Shown here: positions 52,097 to 62,530 of the stretch, piece after piece
How positions within the stretch are numbered: the first letter of the stretch is position 1
Layout: each line of letters begins with the position of its first letter
Source of the DNA: an uncultured Neomegalonema sp.
GTDB taxonomy: Bacteria > Pseudomonadota > Alphaproteobacteria > Rhodobacterales > Rhodobacteraceae
Assembly (NCBI GenBank): GCA_937990185.1
Contig: CALKBI010000024.1
Location: 62,001-126,000, forward strand
Direction of reading: 5' to 3'
DNA: 64,000 bases
Notes under the pieces: generated by a model
What the model was told of the DNA's origin: nothing
What the model saw: the letters and a program-made list of their open reading frames with translations, nothing else
Databases searched by the model: none
Made by a program: the position numbers and the translations under genes

Positions 52097-52666
52097 TTAC
52101 CCGAGCTTCAGCGTGTTTTCGTCGAGGAATCTTGCGACCGGAATCGGTAGATTTGTCGGTGCAGGCCCTTTGCGGATACGTCCGGCGGTATCGTAATGCG
52201 ACCCATGGCAAGGGCAGAACCAACCGCCGAAGTCTCCAGCTTCACCAACCGGAACACAGCCAAGGTGCGTACAAACGCCGCTCATTACGAGGAAATCGCG
52301 CTCCGGATCGACTAAGCGGTGCTTCAGAGTCGCAGTGTCATCAGGATGCAGCGCATTCTGGGCGTTTTGGTCTTTCAGGTCGCCAAGAGGGGTTTCCTCA
52401 GCGGCGGCTTTCTCTTCATCGGTAAGACGACGAATGAAAACAGGAGACTTCAGGAAGGTAACCGTAACCTGCTGACCAACTTCGATTGCGCTGACATCGA
52501 CATCAATTGATGAAAGAGCGCGCTCTGTGGCGCTTGGATTCATCTGGTCGATCAATGGCCAGACAGTTGCTGCTAAACCAACGGCTCCCATTGCGCCGGT
52601 TGCCAAAAACAAAACGTCCCTGCGATCCGGTTCATTGCCGTCGCCCGTCCCATGAGTATGCGCCAC
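52097..52666 (-). CDS. petA: Rieske iron-sulphur subunit of the bc1 complex
   Basis: A 189-residue protein. A twin-arginine-type motif ([11 protein letters not shown]) precedes the single membrane helix; the 2Fe-2S ligands are in CTHLGC and CPCHGSH. I place the start at GTG 52666 since AAGGAG lies exactly six bases before it, giving the usual short N-terminus (AHTHGTG); the longer frame to 52759 reads through that site. It opens petABC. Confidence 0.95.
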   Translation of the reverse strand: MAHTHGTGDGNEPDRRDVLFLATGAMGAVGLAATVWPLIDQMNPSATERALSSIDVDVSAIEVGQQVTVTFLKSPVFIRRLTDEEKAAAEETPLGDLKDQNAQNALHPDDTATLKHRLVDPERDFLVMSGVCTHLGCVPVGEAGDFGGWFCPCHGSHYDTAGRIRKGPAPTNLPIPVARFLDENTLKLG

Positions 52667-52824
52667 GATTGGCTCCTTAATAGGCATTTCGACCGCCGCA
52701 CGGCAGTCAATCAAATCAAGGGTGTTATAGTCAGGTAATTCGCTGCGTCCAGATGGCAAAATAACCCAATTGACGCAGTTTCATTCGATATGCCCTAAAT
52801 GGGGTGCGCTATAGAGTGATTAGG

Positions 52825-52840
52825 TGTGATGAACATCACA
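52825..52840. promoter_or_regulatory. CRP/FNR-family binding site
   Basis: TGTGATGAACATCACA has perfect TGTGAT/ATCACA arms, i.e. the TGTGA-N6-TCACA CRP consensus. It lies in the spacer between divergent petA and the hypothetical gene at 52897, with a possible -10 TATACT at 52878-52883. Confidence 0.6.
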
Positions 52841-52896
52841 GCACTTGTGCTGAAAAACTGATTATATGAGATCATCTTATACTGGGGGGTATTGAG

Positions 52897-53292
52897 ATGC
52901 TTGAAGAATTAGAAATTGAGTTTGCGGACCTTTACGCAGATCGAGACGAAGCAGCGATTCAGGCGCTTTCTAGCGGTTTGCGCGGTGATTCCACTGCGCT
53001 TGAGCCGCATATAGAGGCCAATCTGCAAGAATGCGCAGCAATGGCTTTGTATCATGGTCGTCGTATGGAAATGAAAACCCAAGATGCGTTTGATGCATTA
53101 GCGGCGATCTGTCTGGTGCTCGAAGACAGTCGAGTTGAGTTTTTCGAAAATGTTTTTCTGAATCGTATGATGCTTAATCCAAATCTGACACCAACAGAAA
53201 AACTCAATCGGATTCTCGAAGTGGTCGTCGGAACAATCCCGCGATGGGCGCCTCACGTTTCAAATGACAACGCTGCGCGCAAATCTTCATAA
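52897..53292 (+). CDS. helical hypothetical protein
   Basis: A 131-residue acidic, all-helical cytoplasmic protein (ELEIEFADLYADRDEAAIQALS, then LEPHIEANLQECAAMALYHGRRMEMK and DAFDALAAICLVLEDSRVEFFENVFLNRMM). No known domain. GGGGGGT lies before the ATG. A perfect CRP-type palindrome 57-72 bp upstream suggests control by cAMP, oxygen or redox state, depending on the regulator. Confidence 0.65.
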   Translation: MLEELEIEFADLYADRDEAAIQALSSGLRGDSTALEPHIEANLQECAAMALYHGRRMEMKTQDAFDALAAICLVLEDSRVEFFENVFLNRMMLNPNLTPTEKLNRILEVVVGTIPRWAPHVSNDNAARKSS

Positions 53293-53420
53293 GCACGCTG
53301 TTTTGCCGTTAAATTGCCTTTCTCTCACGAATACGCTCCAACTCCCATAGGTTGTTGAAGGCCCGCTTTAAACAACGAGTTTGTGTGGGTGTTGCGTAAT
53401 TTTGCGAGGGATGGGCGATT

Positions 53421-56400
53421 ATGACGAGCTGTTGGACAACTTTATCTGTACTGGCGCTAATCGCGACGACGACGCTTGCTGTTGCGGAAGATGAAGGGGT
53501 CCCGGAACGCCGTTCAGTTGTTGTCAAAAATATGGATTTCTACGGCGGTGATTTAGAGCCGCGCTTTAATACGACCTTTGAAGCATGTGAAAACATTTGT
53601 CTGTCTGACACATCATGCACAGCATTTACCTACAATATTAAATCGTCGGCCTGTTTTCCTAAAAATGGGTTTGATGAGATGCTTGCTTTTAATGGTGCGG
53701 TCTCAGCGCGCATCGTGGAGTTGCCAGATAAAACCCGAGAGCAAATCGATATACGATCCGCTGACCTAGATTTTTTACCGGGTGGTTATCTTGAAGAAGC
53801 ACACGCTCTGGCGCGAAGAGTTGGCATAGAATTTCCTCCTGAAGACGGAAAGTTAAGGAGCCTGTTGGCAAATGCGCAGTACGAAAAACCTCGTCAGGCC
53901 GCAGAGCTTTACGGTGCGGCGTTAAATATCGACGACGATGCGGATATTTGGGTCAACCTGTCTCGTTCTCTCACACAAATCGACGATGGCGATTACGATG
54001 AAGAGCAGGAAATGCGGCGGCGTAGCGTTGCAGCCGCGGTTAATGGATACCTCCGGTCAGAGCGCCCTTTGCAACAAGCGAATGCTTTGGATCAACTTAC
54101 TAAGGCGCTGATCAATCATGGAAATGGCAGGCAGGCCATCGAAGCACTGCGCCTTTCTCAAGAGCTTCTCCCCCGGAGTTATAAGCAAGCCGAACTAGAC
54201 GACACGATTGCGCGTTTCGGGTTTAGAGTTATCGATCACAGTGTTGACTCAAACGCGGTAAACCCGCGCATTTGCGTAACATTTTCCGAAGACCTCGACA
54301 TTGAAACCGAATACGGAACCTTTGTACGCCTCGATAAGCGCGTTCTGCCTGTTGAAGCAGAGGGCCAGCAAGTTTGCATTGATGGCGTCGAACATGGCGG
54401 GCGTTACAAATTTACGGTCCGAAAAGGTTTACCGGCTGCGAGCGGTGAAAAACTGAACCGCTCGGTCGACCTTGATGTTTATGTGCGGGACCGGAACCCA
54501 TCGGCACGCTTTTCCGGGCGGGCTTATGTCTTGCCCAAATCTGCGAAGGCATCGATTCCTCTTGTATCGGTCAATCTGGATGAGGTTGACCTGCGCATTC
54601 ACCGCGTTGGTGTTCGGAACCTGCGAACGGTTGCACAGCGTGATATGCTGGGTAACGCGATTGATGGATATCGCGAGCGCGAGATTGCTCGCGATCTTGG
54701 AACGCCTGTTTGGGAAGGAACCGGCGAAGTCGACAATCGACTCAATGAAGATGTGACCACGGCGCTGCCGATTGGTGATGCGATTACGAAGTTTGAGCCT
54801 GGCGTTTACGTCATGACAGCCCGTGCTGGTACGAATGAGGCTTGGATTGATGCTGCAACCCAGTGGTTTGTTGTTACTGATCTTGGATTAGCGACATTAT
54901 CCGGTGCGGACGGGCTGCATGTTTTTGCACGCTCACTGGCGAGCGCGGAGACGATTGAAGGCGCTGAAGTTCAACTGATTGCTTTCAACAATGAAGTCTT
55001 AGCAACGGGGACGACAAACAGCGAAGGCTATCTAAACTTCGCGCCCGGCTTAACGCGCGGCGAAGTCGGGATGGCTCCTGCAATGATCACGATTGAAAGC
55101 GCGGATGGTGATTTTGCTTTTCTTGATCTGACTGAAAGCGGCTTCGATTTATCGGATCGCGGTGTTGAAGGCCGTGCAGCGCCCGGACCCATTGATATTT
55201 TCATAAGTACCGAGCGCGGTGCGTATCGTCCCGGCGAGACTGTCAACGCGACAATCCTCGCACGCGATGCGACAGCGAGAGCCGTTGCTGACCTACCTTT
55301 GACGACAATCATATCGCGGCCCGATGGCGTTGAACATGCGCGGATGGTTCTTAAAGATGAGGGCGCTGGAGGTCGCAGCCTTTCGTTTGATCTTAATCCG
55401 GGTGCTGCGCGCGGCGCATGGGAGATTGCTGTTCATGCTGATCCAGACACCCGCGCTTTGTCGCGTGAGAGTTTTCTGGTCGAAGATTTCACGCCGGAGA
55501 GGATCGACTTTGACCTTAGCATTGCTGCGGAAACAATCCGCATCTCAGATGTCCCCGATCTAAAGATCGAGGGGCGTTACCTCTACGGCGCTCCTGCCGC
55601 AGACATGCCAATCAGCGGGCAGGTTCGCATCGGCTTGGCAAATGGGCTGGAAGGTTTCCCTGGATATTCGTTTGGCCTTGAAAGTGAGCGCATCAATGCC
55701 AGAGTCGAATCTCTGCTCGGAGATTTAACCACGGATGCGAACGGAAGCGCTGTTGTCCCGTTGTCATTGCCAACGATGGACGGCGTTACACGGCCCCTCG
55801 AAATGGAAGCAATTATTCGGTTGCGCGATGGATCTGGTCGCCCGGTTGAGCGCGTTCTGAAACGGCCCCTTGCTCCGGTCTCGCGCATGATCGGAATTAA
55901 ACCACTTTTCGAAGATTCTGTACAACAAGGGGGCCTTGCCCGTTTTGAAGTTATCGGTGTGGACCGAAACGCTGCCCGAACTGATTTAGAAAGTGTCGGT
56001 TGGGAAATCTCAAAGATAGAAACTGAATATCAATGGTACGAAGTGAACGGATCGTGGCGTTACGAGCCAACAACCCGCCGCGAGCGCGTTGCTTCTGGAA
56101 GTCTTGAACTCGAGACCGGCAAACCAGCCATTGTTGAAACTCCGGTCGAATGGGGACGTTACGAGCTAAAACTGATTGCGACCGATGGCACTTATACAGC
56201 TTCCAGTGTTGGTTTTGACGCGGGATGGTATGCGCCAGTTGCAGGGTCAGATACGCCGGATACTTTGGAAGTGTCGCTGGATAAAGAGCGGTATAAAATC
56301 GGTGATACCGCAAAGCTGCGTGTGAATGCGCGGTTTGCAGGGAAAGTGCTGGTAGCAGCACTCGACAATCGAATTATCGACATGAAAGCCGTTGATGTTG

Positions 56401-58865
56401 ATGCTGGCGAAAGTCTGATTGACATGCAGGTTACCGAAGACTGGGGGCCAGGGGCTTATCTTACGGCTACACTGATCCGGCCAATGGATGTTGATGCCGG
56501 ACGTAATCCTTCGCGGGCTATCGGGGTTCAATGGGCTGAAGTCGATGTAGATGATCGCAAATTCGATGTCCGTTTTATGACGCCGGACAAGGTTGATCCA
56601 CGCGGGCCAATGCAGGCCGAGATAAAGATTGCGAACCTGCCAAAAGGCGAAACCGCCTATGCAACGATTGCGGCGGTGGATGTTGGGGTGCTTAATATTA
56701 CTGGTTTCGATGCACCTGAGCCGGAATCGCATTATTTTGGTCAACGCCGCCTTGGGATCGATATTCGGGATGTTTATGGGCGGTTGATAAATGGGTCGCT
56801 AGGGACGCCGGGGCGTATTCGTTCGGGCGGAGATGGTCCTGCCTCCAATGGCGCTTCGCCGCCACCTAACGAGGATGTGCTGGCATTCTTCTCTGGTGTT
56901 CTTGAAGTCGGTGAGGACGGAACGGCTAGTGCCTCATTCAATATGCCGGACTTTAACGGCACAGTGAAGTTGATGGCCATTGTCTGGTCTGATGCAGGTG
57001 TTGGCAATGCAGAGAAAGACGTCAAGGTTGTTGACCCTATTGTTGTCTCCGTCAGCTCTCCGCGTTTTCTCGCACCGGGCGATAAAAGCCGGATATTGGT
57101 AGAAATCGCTCATACCAGCGGGCCTAAGGGTGATGTAATCTTGGACATCGAGGCGGATGAAGGCCTTATCTTAGGAAAGTCATCTCAGCAGTTTGATCTA
57201 CAGTCCAAGGCTTCAATGTTGATCCCGGTTACGGCTAAGACTGTAGGTGATCATGAACTGCGGTTTGTTACGACAACCCCTGACAGCAAGACCCTCACCA
57301 AATCTGTGCGGCTTGCGGTCCGCGCGAATGACCCTGAAGTCTTGCGTCAAAACAGGATTCCGCTCGCCGCGAATGGCGGATCGCTAACCGTTGATGCCAG
57401 CACTTTTGAAGGGTTCCGTGAAGGAACTGGCCGGGCAGCTTTGACCGTCGGACCGCTTGCGAGGTTTGATGTTTCGGGATTGCTGCGCGAATTGGATCAG
57501 TACCCTTACGGCTGCACTGAACAAACGACATCTCGCGCTTTTCCGTTACTGCATTTCAATGATGTAGCTTCGGCGATGGGCTTTGATGAAGGCAAAGGGA
57601 TCGAAGAACGGATTGAAACAGCGGTCCGCAAGGTGCTGGCCAATCAAACTAACGGAGGGTCGTTTGGATTATGGCGACCAGCAAACAGTGATGCTTGGCT
57701 CGATGCGTATGTAACTGACTTTCTTAGTCAAGCCCGCCTCCAAGGACATGATGTCCCTGAACAGGCGATGAAGGCGGCGCTGTCAAATTTACGCAACCTT
57801 GTGGCGTATGCTGGCGATAACGAAAATAAAGCGGACTATATCGCTTATGCATTGATGGTGATGGCCCGTGAAGGCGCTGCGTCAATCGGTGATTTGCGGT
57901 ATTATGCTGATGCTAAAGTAGATGTTCTTTCCTCGCCGCTTGCCAAGGCACAGCTTGGTATGGCTCTGGCGACTTACGGTGAACAGAAACGCGCTGACAA
58001 GATGTTCCGTCTAGCTGCGGAGCAGACATTAAATCAGAAACCAATCACGAGACATTTTTGGCGCGATGATTATGGTTCGCAATTGCGGGATGCTGCCGGT
58101 GTCCTTGCGCTGTCGATTGAGGCTGGTTCCGATGCCGTAGACCGCGAAGCTTTGGTAGATGTTGTTAATCCCAGCGGTTTTTCCGAGCGCAGAACGTCAA
58201 CTCAAGAAAAAGTCTGGACACTCTTCGCGGCCAAAGCCTTGATCAATGATGCCTCTGCGGGTGAGATCAAGGTGGACGGCGTTGCAATCGACGGCCCTAT
58301 GGTTCGTGTTTTCGAAGATCAAGCGGTCGGCGACCGAACGGTCGTGATTGCGAACGAGGGTGATCGCAGTTCCGACGCCGTGCTCACCACGTTCGGTATC
58401 CCTAATGAGCCTCCGGTTGCGGGCGGCAATGGCTTTGAAATTTCGCGGGCATATTACACGCTTGAGGGTGAGGAAATATCACCGGATGCGGTCGCGCAAA
58501 ATGATCGCTTGGTTGCTGTTATTCGTGTCAAAGGCAAAGGCGCACCGGCAGGTCGGTTGATGGTCAACGATCCTCTTCCGGCAGGCTTTGAGATAGACAA
58601 TCCGAAACTATTGCGTGCAGGTGATACAGACGGGCTCGAATGGTTATCTGTCAGAACGACAGAGACTCTTGAGTTCAGGACGGATCGCCTGTTGGCGGCG
58701 GTAGATTCAACTGACAATGAATCGTTCGAGATCGCTTATATTGTTCGTGCCGTCTCCCCCGGTCGGTTCTATCATCCGGCGGCGAGCGTCGAAGATATGT
58801 ACCGTCCTGATTATCGCGCAAACTCAGATGCAGGCTGGGTTGAAGTGTTGGGCGCGCTGAAGTGA
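53421..58865 (+). CDS. bacterial alpha-2-macroglobulin with N-terminal PAN/Apple domain
   Basis: An 1814-residue periplasmic protein. Signal peptide (cleavage after AVA, about residue 22), a Cys-rich PAN/Apple-like module (about 33-95, MDFYGGDLEPRFNTTFEACENICLSDTSCTAF pattern), a helical TPR-like stretch, many MG beta-sandwich domains, and the thioester CTEQ at 1365-1368 (YGCTEQTTSR) in the alpha-alpha barrel. The family traps attacking proteases by forming a covalent bond after bait cleavage. No lipobox, so soluble. Overlaps pbpC by 4 bp, the standard partner for wall repair. Confidence 0.93.
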   Translation: MTSCWTTLSVLALIATTTLAVAEDEGVPERRSVVVKNMDFYGGDLEPRFNTTFEACENICLSDTSCTAFTYNIKSSACFPKNGFDEMLAFNGAVSARIVELPDKTREQIDIRSADLDFLPGGYLEEAHALARRVGIEFPPEDGKLRSLLANAQYEKPRQAAELYGAALNIDDDADIWVNLSRSLTQIDDGDYDEEQEMRRRSVAAAVNGYLRSERPLQQANALDQLTKALINHGNGRQAIEALRLSQELLPRSYKQAELDDTIARFGFRVIDHSVDSNAVNPRICVTFSEDLDIETEYGTFVRLDKRVLPVEAEGQQVCIDGVEHGGRYKFTVRKGLPAASGEKLNRSVDLDVYVRDRNPSARFSGRAYVLPKSAKASIPLVSVNLDEVDLRIHRVGVRNLRTVAQRDMLGNAIDGYREREIARDLGTPVWEGTGEVDNRLNEDVTTALPIGDAITKFEPGVYVMTARAGTNEAWIDAATQWFVVTDLGLATLSGADGLHVFARSLASAETIEGAEVQLIAFNNEVLATGTTNSEGYLNFAPGLTRGEVGMAPAMITIESADGDFAFLDLTESGFDLSDRGVEGRAAPGPIDIFISTERGAYRPGETVNATILARDATARAVADLPLTTIISRPDGVEHARMVLKDEGAGGRSLSFDLNPGAARGAWEIAVHADPDTRALSRESFLVEDFTPERIDFDLSIAAETIRISDVPDLKIEGRYLYGAPAADMPISGQVRIGLANGLEGFPGYSFGLESERINARVESLLGDLTTDANGSAVVPLSLPTMDGVTRPLEMEAIIRLRDGSGRPVERVLKRPLAPVSRMIGIKPLFEDSVQQGGLARFEVIGVDRNAARTDLESVGWEISKIETEYQWYEVNGSWRYEPTTRRERVASGSLELETGKPAIVETPVEWGRYELKLIATDGTYTASSVGFDAGWYAPVAGSDTPDTLEVSLDKERYKIGDTAKLRVNARFAGKVLVAALDNRIIDMKAVDVDAGESLIDMQVTEDWGPGAYLTATLIRPMDVDAGRNPSRAIGVQWAEVDVDDRKFDVRFMTPDKVDPRGPMQAEIKIANLPKGETAYATIAAVDVGVLNITGFDAPEPESHYFGQRRLGIDIRDVYGRLINGSLGTPGRIRSGGDGPASNGASPPPNEDVLAFFSGVLEVGEDGTASASFNMPDFNGTVKLMAIVWSDAGVGNAEKDVKVVDPIVVSVSSPRFLAPGDKSRILVEIAHTSGPKGDVILDIEADEGLILGKSSQQFDLQSKASMLIPVTAKTVGDHELRFVTTTPDSKTLTKSVRLAVRANDPEVLRQNRIPLAANGGSLTVDASTFEGFREGTGRAALTVGPLARFDVSGLLRELDQYPYGCTEQTTSRAFPLLHFNDVASAMGFDEGKGIEERIETAVRKVLANQTNGGSFGLWRPANSDAWLDAYVTDFLSQARLQGHDVPEQAMKAALSNLRNLVAYAGDNENKADYIAYALMVMAREGAASIGDLRYYADAKVDVLSSPLAKAQLGMALATYGEQKRADKMFRLAAEQTLNQKPITRHFWRDDYGSQLRDAAGVLALSIEAGSDAVDREALVDVVNPSGFSERRTSTQEKVWTLFAAKALINDASAGEIKVDGVAIDGPMVRVFEDQAVGDRTVVIANEGDRSSDAVLTTFGIPNEPPVAGGNGFEISRAYYTLEGEEISPDAVAQNDRLVAVIRVKGKGAPAGRLMVNDPLPAGFEIDNPKLLRAGDTDGLEWLSVRTTETLEFRTDRLLAAVDSTDNESFEIAYIVRAVSPGRFYHPAASVEDMYRPDYRANSDAGWVEVLGALK

Positions 58866-60952
58866 ACGACAAGGCTTCGGTACGTGTGAAGTTTCGTAAC
58901 TCAAGGCGCTGCCGTGCCATTATTGTTATGGCAGCGCTGTCTATTAGTGGGGTATTCTCTGCTGATCGATGGATTGAGAAAACTGAAATTCCATCACTGA
59001 CGCCGGAGGTATCAACGACGGTTTTGGATCGTAAGGGGCGTTTGCTGCGTGCCTATACTGTTGCCGATGGCCGGTGGCGTTTGCCGGTCGAGGTCAACGA
59101 CGTTGATCCCGGATATCTTGAGCAACTAATTGCTTATGAGGATAAGCGGTTTTGGTCTCATATAGGCGTTGATCCCATTGCATCACTCAGGGCTATTGGA
59201 CAGCTCGCATTGAATGGCAAAGTGGTGTCCGGCGGATCTACTTTGACAATGCAGGTTGCTCGTTTGCTGGAGGAAGCCCCGTCGGGAAATCTAAAGGCGA
59301 AACTGCGTCAGGTGCGTCTGGCGCTCGCAATGGAGCGACGTTTAACGAAAGAGGAAATTCTCACACTCTATCTCACGATTGCGCCGTTTGGGGGCAACAT
59401 AGAAGGTGTGCGTGCGGCAAGCCTTTCGTACTTTGACAAAGAACCATCGCGTCTTACACCAAGCGAGGCGGCATTGTTGGTCGCGCTGCCGCAATCTCCG
59501 AATGCAAGGCGACCGGATCGCTCTCCACAAAATGCGCGCCGCGCTCGGGATCGCGTGTTGGCGCGGCTCGAAGACTCCGGCGTGTTGTCTGGCGATACAG
59601 CCAAGGCGGCCCGGTCTGAAGGAACCCCGGGTGCGCGAAGGCGTTTCCCACTTCGTGCGCCGCACTTGGCCGACAGATTGCGGCGGGAAAGCACCCAAAC
59701 AATTCATCGTGCAACCATTGATCGAGACTTGCAGTCTTCAGTTGAGGACTTGTTCCGCACTCGTATTGGCAGCTTAGGACGGAACCTCTCCGGTGCTGTG
59801 ATTGTAGCAGACCATCAAACCGGAGAGATCATTGCGTCGGTCGGCTCCCCCTATTTGTTTGATACCAGCAGCCGTGGTTTCATAGACATGACCCGCGCGG
59901 TCCGTTCGCCGGGATCAACGCTGAAACCTTTAATCTACGGGCTGGGTTTTGAGGCGGGCTTAGCGCATCCCGAAACATTGATTGAAGACCGTCCGACCGA
60001 TTTCGGCGGATATACTCCGGGCAATTTTGACAAGACGTATCGTGGCACGGTCAGCATCCGTGAGGCGCTGCAAAAATCTTTGAACATTCCCGCAGTTGCG
60101 GTTCTTGATAGCGTCGGCCCCGCGCAATTAATGGCTCGTTTGCGTAGAGCCGGAGTGGATGCAAAACTACCGCCCGGACGGGGAACCGGATTGGCCATCG
60201 GGCTTGGCGGTGTTGGTCTAACGCTCCGTGATTTGGTCGCGCTCTATGCAGCGATTGCTCGTGGTGGCGAAGCGGTTGAATTACGCGAACGCCTTGGGCA
60301 ACGAACCACCCGTCGAGAGGGTAGGGTGCTATCGCCGGAGGCCGCGTGGCAGATTAGCGATATTCTCGCAAGCGCTCCAACGCCGGACATGGCCCATACT
60401 GAACGGCTCGCATTCAAGACCGGAACATCTTACGGGTATCGCGATGCTTGGGCTGTAGGTTTCGATGGCGCTCATGTCATTGGCGTTTGGATTGGCAGAG
60501 CCGACGCAGCGCCAGCCCCCGGTATTCTTGGAATTGATACCGCTGCACCATTATTGTTCGAGACGTTTTCGCGGTTAAAATCGAAATCCGATCCTCTGTC
60601 TCCACCACCTGATACAGTTTTGACGGTGAGCCATTCAGAACTTCCGCATCCTTTGAAACGCTTCCGGCATCCTTCAATGGCTGGCCGCAACGAATCTCCT
60701 AAGCCTAAAATCGCATTTCCGCCGGATGGTGCAACGGTTGAGCTTGGTATTGATGGATCACGGCCTACACCGCTGACCTTGAAAGTACGGGACGGGTTGC
60801 CGCCCTTTAGATGGTTGGCAGATGGCAAGCCACTCAACGTAAGTCGATTTGATCGTGAGGTCAGCTATCAACCTGATGGCGGCGGATTTATGTCGATTTC
60901 AGTGATAGATCGCTCAGGCAAATCGGCACGGACAAAGCTGTTTATTAAATGA
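58862..60952 (+). CDS. pbpC: penicillin-binding protein 1C
   Basis: A 696-residue bifunctional class A PBP. N-terminal membrane anchor (about 19-35), GT51 glycosyltransferase with YEDKRFWSHIGVDP and GGSTLTMQVARLLEE, transpeptidase with Ser352-T-L-Lys355 and K519-T-G, and a C-terminal BiPBP_C domain. It polymerises and cross-links peptidoglycan in the periplasm. GTG start shares GTGA with the macroglobulin stop, so the pair is translationally coupled. Confidence 0.95.
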   Translation: MNDKASVRVKFRNSRRCRAIIVMAALSISGVFSADRWIEKTEIPSLTPEVSTTVLDRKGRLLRAYTVADGRWRLPVEVNDVDPGYLEQLIAYEDKRFWSHIGVDPIASLRAIGQLALNGKVVSGGSTLTMQVARLLEEAPSGNLKAKLRQVRLALAMERRLTKEEILTLYLTIAPFGGNIEGVRAASLSYFDKEPSRLTPSEAALLVALPQSPNARRPDRSPQNARRARDRVLARLEDSGVLSGDTAKAARSEGTPGARRRFPLRAPHLADRLRRESTQTIHRATIDRDLQSSVEDLFRTRIGSLGRNLSGAVIVADHQTGEIIASVGSPYLFDTSSRGFIDMTRAVRSPGSTLKPLIYGLGFEAGLAHPETLIEDRPTDFGGYTPGNFDKTYRGTVSIREALQKSLNIPAVAVLDSVGPAQLMARLRRAGVDAKLPPGRGTGLAIGLGGVGLTLRDLVALYAAIARGGEAVELRERLGQRTTRREGRVLSPEAAWQISDILASAPTPDMAHTERLAFKTGTSYGYRDAWAVGFDGAHVIGVWIGRADAAPAPGILGIDTAAPLLFETFSRLKSKSDPLSPPPDTVLTVSHSELPHPLKRFRHPSMAGRNESPKPKIAFPPDGATVELGIDGSRPTPLTLKVRDGLPPFRWLADGKPLNVSRFDREVSYQPDGGGFMSISVIDRSGKSARTKLFIK

Positions 60953-61072
60953 GCTTCCCAAATCGGCATATTGCGGAAATATATAATCTCGTAGTTTGAA
61001 TACCTTCTGTCGACGGCTACCCCTTCTTTCGTGTAAGGGAGGTGCGTTTTCGATAGGTGAGGAGCTGACCGT

Positions 61073-62530
61073 ATGGTCTCACGTGTTGTCCCGGTAGATC
61101 CTTTTGATCTTGTCGTTTTCGGTGCGACTGGCGATTTGGCACGCCGCAAGCTGATACCCGCGCTTTATCGCCGGATGGCGGATGGTCAGATGCTCGATAC
61201 GGCTCGCATTATCTGCGCAGCGCGGAGCGACTTAGACACAGATGGGTTTCGTAAACTTGCTTCCGATGCGCTCGACACATTCGTATCGAAAGACGAAATA
61301 GAGGGCGATACCCGTGAGCGGTTTCTGTCTTGCCTGACCTACCTACAGCTTGACGTTACATCTGAAGCAGGATGGGATAAACTGCGCGGCTTGTTGAGTG
61401 ATGATGGTCGCCCCTGTGCGTATTATTTGTCCGTTGCACCGAGATTTTTTGGGGTGATCGCGGAGGCGATCCGAAAAGTTGGACTTGTCGATGAGCAAAC
61501 CCGTATCGTTATTGAAAAACCGCTCGGACGTGACCTTGAATCTGCTCGAGAGCTTAACAGGCAATTTGCCGAAGGTTTTGCCGAAAGTCAGGTTTATCGG
61601 ATTGACCACTATTTAGGAAAAGAGACGGTTCAAAACCTCATGGCGTTGCGGTTTGCTAATGCTCTCTTTGAACCGCTCTGGAATGCGCAACATATCGACC
61701 ATGTGCAAATTACCGCTGCTGAAAGCGTCGGGATTGAGGGGCGAGGGCCTTATTACGATAATGTCGGCGCGATGCGCGATATGGTCCAGAACCATTTGCT
61801 CCAGCTCTTGTGCCTAACGGCGATGGAGCCTCCTTCGCATTTTGAGCCGGATGCAGTGCGCGATGAAAAGCTCAAAGTTTTGCGGGCGTTGCAACCTTTG
61901 AACGATCCTTCTGACGTTGTGCGGGGCCAGTATCGCGGGGGTACATCAACAAGCGCGTATCACGATGATGCTGAAAACCCGGAAAGCCGGACGGAGAGCT
62001 TTGTTGCACTGAAAGCGACTATCTCAAATTGGCGTTGGGCGGGTGTTCCGTTTTATCTGCGCACGGGAAAGCGTCTCCGCAATCGGGTTTCTGAGATCGC
62101 TATTCAGTTCAAAGATATCCCGCATTCGATTTTCTCGGCTTCTGCCGCTGCTCCGAAATCGAATGTGCTTGCGATACGCCTCCAACCGGACGAGGGGATC
62201 ACGCTTTCGATGACCATTAAAGACCCCGGACCGGGTGGTATGCGCTTCAAAGAAACCGAACTTGATATGAGTTTCGCGGATAGCCTTGCGCTTACTGGGA
62301 AACGGATGCCAGATGCGTATGAGCGTTTGATTATGGATGTCATCCGAGGAGATCAGACCCTTTTTATGCGCGGCGATGAGGTCGAGGCTGCGTGGTCATG
62401 GGTCGATCCGATTATTCACGGATGGCAAAATTCTGTTCCAAGCCTTTACGATTCAGGGTCATCGGGGCCGGAAGATTCTTTGATGCTATTGCACCGCGAA
62501 GGCCGACGCTGGCGCGAGATTTCCGCATGA
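61073..62530 (+). CDS. zwf: glucose-6-phosphate 1-dehydrogenase
   Basis: A 485-residue enzyme that oxidises glucose-6-phosphate to 6-phosphogluconolactone with NADP+. Nucleotide-binding VFGATGDLARRKLIPAL and the active-site RIDHYLGKE are present, as is the second block EKPLGRDLES. GAGGAG precedes the ATG. It begins zwf-pgl-pgi; edd and eda would be expected further on if the Entner-Doudoroff route is complete, but they are outside the window. Confidence 0.97.
   Translation: MVSRVVPVDPFDLVVFGATGDLARRKLIPALYRRMADGQMLDTARIICAARSDLDTDGFRKLASDALDTFVSKDEIEGDTRERFLSCLTYLQLDVTSEAGWDKLRGLLSDDGRPCAYYLSVAPRFFGVIAEAIRKVGLVDEQTRIVIEKPLGRDLESARELNRQFAEGFAESQVYRIDHYLGKETVQNLMALRFANALFEPLWNAQHIDHVQITAAESVGIEGRGPYYDNVGAMRDMVQNHLLQLLCLTAMEPPSHFEPDAVRDEKLKVLRALQPLNDPSDVVRGQYRGGTSTSAYHDDAENPESRTESFVALKATISNWRWAGVPFYLRTGKRLRNRVSEIAIQFKDIPHSIFSASAAAPKSNVLAIRLQPDEGITLSMTIKDPGPGGMRFKETELDMSFADSLALTGKRMPDAYERLIMDVIRGDQTLFMRGDEVEAAWSWVDPIIHGWQNSVPSLYDSGSSGPEDSLMLLHREGRRWREISA

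Noticed and set aside
53309-53527. 72-codon leftward frame before the macroglobulin gene
   Set aside because: Overlaps the macroglobulin signal-peptide region antisense; no supporting signals.
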